NCBI GenBank assembly: GCA_026745465.1
Contig: JACYXH010000331.1
Location: 1-64,000 of the forward strand
DNA from: Lota lota
Lineage: Eukaryota > Chordata > Actinopteri > Gadiformes > Lotidae
Length of the DNA stretch: 64,000 nucleotides
Reading direction: 5' to 3'
The notes below the pieces were generated by a model, which worked only from the letters and a program-made list of their open reading frames with translations, was not told the origin of the DNA and did no database searches. The position numbers were made by a program, and so were the translations under genes. Shown here piece after piece: positions 56,010-64,000 of the stretch (position 1 is the first letter of the stretch; each line of letters begins with the position of its first letter).

Positions 56010-59000
56010 ATGGAGAAAGAAATTGCTGCCGTCGTTCTTTTCCTGAAGAGGCTCATCAAAAAGGGGAAAAATATTGATTCTGCTCAAATTGAGAAGGTGG
56101 TCCAGAGGCTGGTGGTTGGACTGCATGAGAAATACAGAGGGCACTGGTACCCAGAGAACCTGTTACGCTGTCTGTTACGCTGACAGGACAAGAACCCAAA
56201 TGCGGACACTACGAGGCGGAGATGTGATAGATTCCAAAATATTTATTTTCCAAAAGAACAGGTTAGGGGTAGACAGGGAGAGAATAACGATATCTGTTTA
56301 CTGGAACGAAGTAACTAACACGAGGTGGTTAAACAACGATCTGGCACCGGCTGCTAGGAAGACTGGTGATTAAGTAGAGTGCGGTGACTGTTTAATTCAG
56401 CGGTCGGGAACCTTTTTGACTAAGAGAGCCATGAAAGCAAAAAATTTGGAAATTTATTTCAGTGAGAGCCATATAATATATTTTTAAAGTGAATTCAACT
56501 AAATGTCAGTATAATAAGCCTCTGAATTTATTCTTTTAAATAATGTTGTTATAACACTCACCATTAATGCGACTTCTGGTGCTGCAAGGATTTGCTGATG
56601 TCTTTGTAGTCGGGTTGGTACTTGGTGAGGTTAAGCTTCATGCAAGCGTTGAGGCTTTCATCCGTTAAACGTGATCGTAGGTTGGACTTGATGTTTTTAA
56701 GATGTGAGAATGACTGCTCACATGCATACGTAGATCCAAACATGGTCAATACAGCAATACTCACACGCTGCAGTGTGTGGTATGTGACAGGAAGCGCGTT
56801 CCAAGTTTTGAGAATCAGCTGGTCTTCGGGTTGGAGTTTTTTCATTTCTGTCCACATGTGCTTGCTCGCCAACTCCGCTTTCTGTCGTGTGATTCTTTCC
56901 AAATCTTCATTCAGTGACTTGAACTTATTCACCCACATGTCTGAGGCCTTCAGGTCAGCCACTTCTGCTTCAAAATCTCTGACGGAGACACCAGGGATGT
57001 AATTCAGGTCGGCTGTGTTCAGTGAACACTCGTTTGGATGGGTGATGAACTTAAAAAGACGAGTGTGCTCACGAAATTCTCCAAAGCGTGCTTTGTTTGC
57101 CATCACGATGGTACGATCATGAACAGTTCTTGCCGACAGAGGCATGTCTTGTATCCGTTTGATTATCTTGTCTTTGTTCGGAAGATCATCAAAAAGTTCA
57201 TTGGCTACATCCAGCATGAACGTTTTAGCATACTCGCCATCTGTGAATGGTTTTCCGTTCCTCACTATTGCTAAAGAACCAGCAAAGCTAGCCGAATTAT
57301 AGTCACCTTGCCGGGTCCATACGCGGAGTTGCTGCTGGCTAGCTTGCACCCTGCTCAGAAGCTCTTGGCACGCTTTCTTTCTGCTGTCTCCCGCAGGGTA
57401 TTTTGATGCAAAGGTAGCGTGGCGCGTGTCGAAGTGCCGCTTTACATTCGACCGTTTCAACGATGTAATTTTGTCATTGCAAATTAGACACACCGCAGAA
57501 CCCGCTCTCTCCACAAAGGCGAATTCTTCGGTCCATTCGTCCTGAAATGTACGATACTCGTCGTCTTTTTTTCTTTTCGCCATCTTCTTCGTCGAAGGGT
57601 TAGCTTTGAGCTAATGACCGAGCAGACGCAGTCTCAGACTGATTCAAAAGGGGGCGTTTACCTGTTTTACCCAGCAACGGCAAACGTAGGCCAGTATCAT
57701 CCAATTAAAATAATGGACAATTGCTTTTGCAGCCCTGAACAGGACATGCGCAGTGAAAAATCGATGGATGGATTAAAACAAGTGAGAATATTTTGTTTTA
57801 TCTGCGAGCCATATGCAATCAACAAAAGAGCCACATCTGGCTCGCGAGCCATAGGTTCCCGACCCCTGGTTTAATTGAAGGCTGGTGTGGAAAGCAGAGT
57901 GCACGAGGTGGAATGGCAGCCGGCGCGCCTAGGTGGTGGAGAGGGTGTCATGGCAGAACCCCAATAAGGGCCAAGCATTCAGGTAATATTATTCGTGGCT
58001 AACATATGATGGCTATAATCTGGTGTGATGCTGTCGTAGCAAATTATACAACTCGTGGCTGGGCTGATTTAAAAGGCTAAGACAAATGGATATTCGTAGT
58101 TGGTTTATTTCATATGCTGCAGCACACAAAAGACGCAGTTTCAAAGGCAACTCCACACTGGGCAGAGTTCTTGAGAAAAGGCGCACCGAGCAAAGGAGGG
58201 AACCCCTTTTTGTAGAGTGGAGCAAACAACATGTAAAGATAACACTAGATGACGCCATCATCCATAACTGGTTCAAAATATAGCTAAGGCCAGACCCCTG
58301 GTCGTAGCTCCGCTTATATGACGCCACCTATTATTTATGGCGGGTACAACGTACGGTCAGGGTAACGCATGATTTAACGAGACACAATGTTTAGGAAGAG
58401 GAGCTTGCCCAGGACGTTCTCCCATGAGAACATAAACAATGTCCAGGGAGAGGAAAAACATGCAACTGTGGGGAGTTAGATAGTTAAAAAGATATATAGG
58501 CTACTATGGTGTGCACATAACAACTTGAGCGCTTAAACCAACTAGTTTAAGCAAGCTAACTTGGGAATAGGGCCTGAAGTCATTTTCCCACCACAATGTT
58601 CAGCTCAAATGATGCTCAAAACACCACTGCAGTAATGTAGAATGCATAACAACTCATTTTTTCTTTTCTTTCTCTCTCTAGATGCATCAGAGTGAATCGG
58701 TCCCAGAGGCACGATCCAGTGTTACTGCGTGCCTGCCAGGAGAGTGAGGTTCAGTACTCTGACTTGGGCCTGCCCAGAGAGCTCACTTTGTGGGTGGATC
58801 CCGGAGAGGTGTGTTGTAGGTGAGTCTGTGGAGGGATTGGAGCATTATTATTTTTATAACCTCTGCAATCGTTCCCTCTCAGTATTGCCAGTCTGGTCGG
58901 ATGATTCCATATCCACTAATTGAGAGTTCTTGCTATTTATCAAGCTACTGCACATGGGATTAGCTTGTAGTATTTTGTAGAACCCTACTTGCCAGATGTC

Positions 59001-59903
59001 TTTTCTTTTTTTAATCTGAAATGAAGCAGCTGCAATTAGCAGATACTGTATTTTTTTTATTGTTATTATTGTTTTTGTTTGAGGAACAACAAATTTGTTA
59101 TGAAATTATTTCTCAGCAATCATTTGACCGTCCAACTAAACAATTATCCCAAAAAATGACATTCTGCTGTAAAATACTGGATGTTGAAAGAACTACCAGT
59201 AAAAATATGAAAGAAAATGTATGTCCTCATTCCCTGTTGCCAAACAATTCCTTTATTCTCCGTGTTTGAGTTAAGCATTATTGACACATTTGGCCACCGA
59301 TATTGGTTGCTCAATGGTTTGTTTTCCTCCTTAGGAATGGTGAGCAGAACCCCTATTTTTCAGTGGCCAGTTTCTCTAATGGGGAGGACGATGTCAAGGA
59401 GGATGCAAGGAAGGTGACCAGTGCTTTGGAGAGGGTGACGTCGGACTACAACCCTGGCTCCGCCTCTGACTGTACACGCAGGGAGACCCCAAGCTCCGCC
59501 CCCCTTCCCGTACCCCCCGGCCGCACCGCACCTCAGGTGAAAGCTACGGACACTTGTTTAGGGGAACATTTTACGCTTTTGTCCAAATGTGGCTGAGAAC
59601 CGTCGAAGCATCAAATCAATATTGGACTACAAAACATCTGCGGCACGAGAGTTTATTAAGGACACATTTTGTTTATCTAATGTTGCTATTTATCTTTCCC
59701 AGGCGCTGAACCCAAATGCTCCGGCGTGGAACCCCAGGATGACGGTGGGTACGGGTCACCCCCCAACTCGGCCTCACTACTGTTTCCAACCCCACTGCGG
59801 ATTCCATCACCCCTTAAGGCACACCGTTGGGGTTCCACAGGTCTACATAGCACGGCATGGATACTGGGGCGGCATGTACAACGTGGCACACTTTTACAAC
59901 TAG
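56010..59903 (+). CDS. btg3: BTG/Tob-family antiproliferative gene (BTG3/BTG4 type), exon 1 split by an LTR
   Basis: Exons are 56010-56160 plus 57961-57982 (one exon, split), 58681-58819, 59335-59536 and 59703-59903. The N-terminus is [23 protein letters not shown] box A includes [12 protein letters not shown] | PNKGQAFR. Box B includes [17 protein letters not shown], followed by NPYFSVASF and a C-terminal tail ending VAHFYN, then TAG. BTG proteins recruit the CCR4-NOT deadenylase and restrain the cell cycle. [14 protein letters not shown] favours BTG3, while [10 protein letters not shown] recalls BTG4, so the paralogue is not settled. The solo LTR at 56161-57955 interrupts the box A exon. 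Without it the two halves join exactly in frame at the duplicated GAACC. As given, translation ends in the LTR after YPEN. The signal AATAAA is at 59993-59998. Confidence 0.85.
56398..57868 (-). mobile_element. Short hAT derivative, copy 2
   Basis: 1471 bp, the reverse orientation of copy 1 (22892-24362), with ends CAGCGGTCGGGAACCT and the duplication GTTTAATT (56390-56397, 57869-57876). Only a few base differences from copy 1 were seen. Confidence 0.96.
56564..57583 (-). CDS. Core-deleted hAT transposase, copy 2
   Basis: 339 codons, differing from the protein at 23177-24196 at two positions (Ala for Thr near residue 74; Leu for Met near residue 334). The same in-frame loss of the catalytic core is present, so the deletion predates both insertions. 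The frame is intact. Confidence 0.92.
   Translation of the reverse strand: MAKRKKDDEYRTFQDEWTEEFAFVERAGSAVCLICNDKITSLKRSNVKRHFDTRHATFASKYPAGDSRKKACQELLSRVQASQQQLRVWTRQGDYNSASFAGSLAIVRNGKPFTDGEYAKTFMLDVANELFDDLPNKDKIIKRIQDMPLSARTVHDRTIVMANKARFGEFREHTRLFKFITHPNECSLNTADLNYIPGVSVRDFEAEVADLKASDMWVNKFKSLNEDLERITRQKAELASKHMWTEMKKLQPEDQLILKTWNALPVTYHTLQRVSIAVLTMFGSTYACEQSFSHLKNIKSNLRSRLTDESLNACMKLNLTKYQPDYKDISKSLQHQKSH
58495..58605. repeat. Older dispersed repeat, uninterrupted copy
   Basis: Shares GTGTGCACA.AACAACTTGA, AGTTTAAGC.AGCT and GTCATTTTCC with 39100-39130 plus 39553-39615, where a solo LTR interrupts the other copy. It lies in intron 1 of the BTG gene. Confidence 0.65.
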
Positions 59904-60109
59904 GGATTTTCATTTAAGTTTTTGTATATATTTAAGTATATAGTGATTATTTAGTTTTTAAAAAGATACTATATTTACTTGTTTGTGTGTTGAATAAAAC
60001 ACTTTTACAGGTTCAATCTGTACTCATAACTTTCATTCATTATGTGAGGAAACATATTTGATATGAAGGACAGAATAGTTGTGGCTTCCGTGGCAGAACC
60101 TTCTGCAGC

Positions 60110-60660
60110 CTACCTGTAGGCAGGTGTACCACCAGGTACCTGTAGGCAGGTGTACCACCAGGTACCTGTACCTGTAGGCAGGTGTACCACCAGGTACCTG
60201 TACCTGTAGGCAGGTGTACCACCAGGTACCTGTACCTGTAGGCAGGTGTACCACCAGGTACCTGTACCTGTAGGCAGGTGTACCACCAGGTACCTGTACC
60301 TGTAGGCAGGTGTACCACCAGGTACCTGTACCTGTAGGCAGGTGTACCACCAGGTACCCGTACCTGTAGGCAGGTGTACCACCAGGTACCCGTACCTGTA
60401 GGCAGGTGTACCACCAGGTACCTGTACCTGTAGGCAGGTGTACCACCAGGTACCTGTACCTGTAGGCAGGTGTACCACCAGGTACCTGTACCTGTAGGCA
60501 GGTGTACCACCAGGTACCTATACCTGTAGGCAGGTGTACCACAAGGTACCTGTACCTGTAGGCAGGTGTACCACCAGGTACCTGTACCTGTAGGCAGGTG
60601 TACCACCAGGTACCTGTACCTGTAGGCAGGTGTACCACAAGGTACCTGTACCTGTAGGCA
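60110..60660. repeat. 32-bp minisatellite, about 17 units
   Basis: Unit CTGTAGGCAGGTGTACCACC followed by AGGTACCTGTAC; the first units are 26-28 bp. It lies downstream of the BTG polyadenylation signal. It lacks stop codons on the minus strand in all frames, giving long spurious frames (YRYLVVHLPTG repeats). Confidence 0.95.
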
Positions 60661-60679
60661 TTTCAGACTGCTTGCAGTC

Positions 60680-60782
60680 CTAGTTATATTATATTGCATT
60701 AAATATTATATATTATATTATATTACATTATATTATATTGTATTATCTTATATTATGTTATATTGTATTATATTATATACCT
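60680..60782. repeat. (TATAT)n AT-rich microsatellite
   Basis: TTATATTATATT-type repeats of about 100 bp. Confidence 0.85.
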
Positions 60783-60789
60783 GTAAGAG

Positions 60790-61735
60790 CCATTTTCGTT
60801 TATTTGGGTGTACAACTAGGGATTTGGCGGCACTAACACACATATGTTCGGATCCTATATAAGTAGGAACCTTTCATCAGGTAACTTTGGGTGCTATTAA
60901 GGAGGGAGCACAAACAGTATTAGACCGCATCAAATCGTTACAGTGGGCAACGCTCATGAATCACGAATGGTTGTTGATATTTTTTGATCAATAAACTACA
61001 ATCAAACTCAACAATGACTAATGGAGTCAAGTGATTTCCAAAGTAGGATACGGAGTATTGCAAGTTCGAGGAGAGCGCGTCAGCTAGTTCACTAGCCATA
61101 GACTGTTTATTTGTTTATGTTTTTAAGTCCTTATAGCAGCCCAGCATGGCTTTAAGTTTGTAGGCTTAGCCAATACAATCATAATATACTGTTGCTGGCT
61201 GAACTTCCCCACGTTGGGAGTGTAAAGGAGGCTGATTGCTTGTACTTCTCATATCTAGTTCCACATGCACTTCTTTAGCAACAATCCCCTGTAGCCAAGG
61301 AATGTGTGCCTACTCTCGCATTGGAAAATGACGCTCAGAAAAGGGAAACGTTGAGTTTTGCAGGCATTTATGTTGTGTAAGCAGTTATCGTCTACGCGCC
61401 ACAAGGCCCCGAACACACCGAATGGTTTATAGCAGCTGGTGGGCGGCTATTTTGTAATTTTGTAAACTATGCGTTTTGCTTGCTGCTTTTGCGACAGCCT
61501 TGCTTGAACAAATTGCGACTTCAGTTAACAAAAATTGCAACTCAAGAAGAAAAAGCACCCAACGTCAGTGTACGTTAAGTGTCGATGGTTGCTTTGCAAC
61601 AGAAAATGGTGCAGCGTGCTGCTCTGATTTCTTCCGGGCTTCAATAAAAGAGGCTCAGTGCTAAAAATAGTACTTAACATTGTGTAGCATCTTATCTTAC
61701 CTATCTTTGTTGAATACGGGGAATGGATTAACTTG
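60790..61735. other. No gene seen
   Basis: Non-coding. I looked for the downstream SH2 exons of the minus-strand adaptor gene here and did not find them. Confidence 0.45.
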
Positions 61736-61739
61736 CAAT

Positions 61740-61886
61740 TGTAAGTGCTTGGCACTGGTTCTATGAACATCCTTACTGTACCGACAGAGATATATTGTTG
61801 TTTCTCTTTCTTCTGACAAATGTACTTATTGTAAGTCGCTTTGGATAAAAGCGTCTGCTAAATGCCCTAAATGTAAATGTAAATGA
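61740..61886 (+). repeat. SINE/LINE 3-prime tail
   Basis: Ends with GTAAGTCGCTTTGGATAAAA, then GCGTCTGCTAAATG and ATGTAAATGTAAATG. This is a very common teleost SINE ending borrowed from an L2-type LINE. Confidence 0.75.
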
Positions 61887-62075
61887 TTTTTGCAGCCTGG
61901 AGATGTTGTCAGTGTTATGGGGCCAAAAGGTGCTATCTTATCCCTCTGTTTGGCCTGGACGAGTTGCACTTGCAACAATGCTGTGTCTGCCAAATAACTC
62001 ACTGTAATCTGTGGGAACTTTCCAGTTCACGTTTTGCTTTTCTGAATACATATATGATATATAGTATTGCCTGAC

Positions 62076-63372
62076 CTCTTTCGCTGGTGCTCTCCCGCAC
62101 CATGAAGGATCCTGACACATTGCAGGGCATCTGCAGGAGGGCCTCTGCCTTCTGTCTCACCAGCCCCTCGAACAGCCAGCTGCAGAGCACAACCCATGCT
62201 ACTGGTTAGCTACTTGCTAGCATTGTGACTATTGTTTGATCATGTTTCAAATTGCAATCGTGCAAAAATTATTTGATGCAGGCAAGTAGATTGATATGAT
62301 TGCATGGCAGTTGATATCAAGAAACACATTGATTTAAAGATTTCAACAAATGATTCTAACATGAGCTCCTGAAATTTGATTCTTAATGCATAGTTATGCG
62401 AGATATTAATAAATATAATTCAACATTATATTGACAGATTTGTTTCATATTTTCCGACAGTAGTCCAGTAGAAAATCTATCTTACAATGAAGGTAAATGG
62501 AATTGAATGTGAATGTATTGTATGGATGCATGTTTGTATTACTCAAGGCATTCCATGACCAACCACATGACTATCACAAGATAGTACTGTGTACTATATC
62601 TTACCCGTGGTGTGTACTATATCTTACCCGTGGTGTGTACTATATCTTACCCGTGGTACACTTTGGCAACATGAGTGTTGGGGATGTAGTTCTCATTTTG
62701 TGTTCGGTCAGAGCGGACTCTCCACCAGGAAGCTTCCCTGCTCACCACAGCCAGATACAGAAACAGTCAGACAGTTTCCAACACTGTGTTTTATGACAAT
62801 TAGTATGCCAGCCGTAAATTCTCTATATATAATGTCTTTGGCACAGAGCGAGAGAGAGAGAGAGCGATTGAGGCTGCGAGAGAGCATGTGTGTGAGAAAG
62901 CGAGAGAATAGTCATTGCATGTTAGTTTTGGTCTAGTTCTAGGTTGCAGTCAAATAATTACTCCTTCCTATTTTTATTAATTCAATTCAATGGACATCGA
63001 ACCAAGAACCTTTCCACTCAACATCCTACCCCTATGTGACTATCCTACCTGTCTAATAACATATTTCCATGTATATATATATATAAAAAATACAACTAAA
63101 TAAGATCCAGCAACAATATAAATGACAGTCATCATTATAATAGCAATAACAGGGCATCATCATTATAATAGCAATAACAGAGCATCATCATTATAATAGC
63201 AATAACAGAGCATCATCATTATAATAGCAATAACAGAGCATCCTCGTTACAATAGCAATAACATGGCTGTACTGTGCGAGCACTGTGAGCTTTTCTCCCA
63301 TCCTGAAGACGGGCTTGCTGACAGTAGCCGAGGGGTAGTCATCGGTCACCACCAGCACTTCCCCCCCTGAAC
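62076..63372 (-). CDS. sla: Src-like adaptor (SLA), SH3 and start of SH2, partial
   Basis: Three minus-strand exons with GT-AG borders and matching phases. 63273-63372 encodes the start of the SH3 domain (VVTDDYPSATVSKPVFRMGE). 62651-62737 encodes the SH3 end (EASWWRVRSD ... NYIPNTHVAKVYH). 62076-62179 encodes the start of the SH2 domain (WLFEGLVRQKAEALLQM ... GSFMVREST). SLA is a cytoplasmic adaptor that, with CBL, down-regulates antigen-receptor signalling. VYHGWLFEGL-type spacing favours SLA over SLA2. The N-terminal exon lies beyond the right part of the window or was not recognised. Later SH2 exons were not found to the left. The donor of the middle exon lies in a triplicated 23-bp repeat. 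Confidence 0.82.
62588..62656 (-). repeat. 23-bp x3 repeat across an sla splice donor
   Basis: On the minus strand each unit reads CCACGG|GTAAGATATAGTACACA, so the exon end and donor GTAAG occur three times in a row. The exonic reading given above uses the first. Confidence 0.93.
62830..62910. repeat. GA-rich tract
   Basis: Short GAGA-rich run in the sla intron. Confidence 0.7.
63129..63262. repeat. 28-bp tandem repeat, about five units
   Basis: Unit CATCATTATAATAGCAATAA followed by CAGAG(C), with period 28. It ends ten bases downstream of the SH3-exon donor of sla. Confidence 0.9.
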
Positions 63373-63692
63373 CTGCCAGCAGCACAACATGCACGGTTAG
63401 GGCAGCACAACATTAGCTCGTAGCCATCTCTGGTGCAACATATGTACTGGCCACTGTCCCTACGAAATAAACAATAGAATAAACATACACTTTTACAGCA
63501 TTATTTAAGGTTACAGTGACACAATATACACACATTATAGAGCCACATGTGACAGACAGACGCAAAAAAACACATTTGCTGTGTGGATAAGGAACTGCAT
63601 TTGCTATATCGATGAGGAAATACATTAACATTAGGTTTTCTACTCCACAGCTTCAAGTAAGCTCAAACTATTTTTAATATGTCACGGTGTCA

Positions 63693-64000
63693 CGGTTTCG
63701 GCCGAGGCGGCCCCTCCCCCTTGTTCGGGCAGGTTTCGGCGGTCGTCGTCTCCGGAGTACTAGCTGCCACCGCTCTATGTTTCTTGTTTGATTGTTTTTG
63801 TCTGTCTGTCACACCTGTTTTGTGTTATGTCTCAATTAGCACCCTATTTCGTTTCCTTGTTGTTAGTTAGGTGTTGTGTGTAATTGTTCCATGTCATGTT
63901 GCTGCGTTACATGTATTTTGGTACGCTATTTTGTGCTTTCCTCCTCGTTTGTTGTTCAGGAGTAGATTACGCACTTGTTTACACTAAAGTATAATTTTGG
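63693..64000 (+). mobile_element. LTR start, cut by the window edge
   Basis: Begins TGTCACGGTTTCGGCCGAGG (preceded by a short GTCACG duplicate). It continues with GC-rich then T-rich sequence typical of the U3 of a common teleost Gypsy-type LTR. No polyadenylation signal or end is inside the window. Confidence 0.55.

Larger units (their letters stand above)
56161..57955 (-). mobile_element. Solo LTR (about 316 bp) in the BTG exon, carrying a hAT
   Basis: TGTTACGCTG to GTCATGGCA, with the 5-bp duplication GAACC (56156-56160, 57956-57960). Removing the nested 1471-bp hAT and its 8-bp duplication leaves about 316 bp. A TTTATT near 56240 indicates minus orientation. Confidence 0.92.

Noticed and set aside
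58086..58283. 65-codon plus-strand frame in BTG intron 1
   Set aside because: No domain, splice border or family resemblance.
60110..60660. Regular repeats resembling a CRISPR array
   Set aside because: Units are contiguous with no unique spacers, and the genome is eukaryotic.
60033..60699. Minus-strand frames of about 200 codons (GTWWYTCLQVQVP repeats)
   Set aside because: The 32-bp unit simply lacks stops; it lies downstream of a polyadenylation signal and has no gene features.

Overview
The window looks like a repeat-rich stretch of a ray-finned fish (teleost) genome. The evidence is interrupted genes with GT-AG introns, fish-type microsatellites, a tRNA-derived SINE whose tail ends in the usual fish motif, LINE tails of the Rex1/L2 kind, fish Ty3/Gypsy LTR elements, several hAT transposons, and exons of vertebrate genes (mki67, a PYY-family peptide, inhibin alpha, akt2, a BTG/Tob-family gene, a Src-like adaptor). 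No bacterial-type operons, CRISPR arrays or RNA genes were seen. The species cannot be named from the sequence.

Layout. 1-6.4 kb: microsatellites, one SINE and one solo LTR. 6.4-11.7 kb: a complete Ty3/Gypsy element on the minus strand with two identical 222-bp LTRs but damaged genes. 11.7-13 kb: LINE remnants. 13.1-15.6 kb: N-terminal exons of a Ki-67 gene (+). 17.7-28.3 kb: a four-level nest of transposons: a chromodomain Gypsy element of Tf1/sushi type (-), split by a solo LTR, split by a ZMYM-type hAT (-), split by a short hAT derivative (+). 28.3-32.9 kb: mostly non-coding, with one solo LTR. 32.9-33.6 kb: a PYY-family gene whose peptide lacks its C-terminal receptor-binding end. 35.5-36.0 kb: an inhibin-alpha C-terminal relic. 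37.5-38.8 kb (-): a single-pass membrane protein exon pair and a decayed integrase-derived (H2C2) gene. 38.8-54.1 kb (+): an akt2-like kinase gene, its introns filled with minisatellites, palindromes and two hAT elements; one kinase exon is absent and another carries an 8-nt deletion. 54.4-55.2 kb: a LINE reverse transcriptase relic (-). 56.0-59.9 kb: a BTG3/BTG4-type gene (+) whose first coding exon is split by a solo LTR that itself carries a second copy of the short hAT derivative. 60-64 kb: minisatellites, a SINE-like tail, three exons of a Src-like adaptor gene (-) and the start of another LTR at the right edge.

How it hangs together. Insertion order can be read from target-site duplications: 4-5 bp for LTR elements and 8 bp for hATs, nearly all perfect. 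The host genes have no evident shared pathway; they are neighbours. The recurrent theme is host genes damaged or decorated by recent repeats: minisatellites that copy a splice donor (akt2, 30 bp x7; sla, 23 bp x3), a duplicated intron (akt2), an LTR inside a coding exon (BTG gene), and frameshifts in inhibin alpha and others. Some single-base breaks sit in homopolymers and could be assembly errors; the 8-nt deletion, the missing exon and the LTR insertion are not of that kind.
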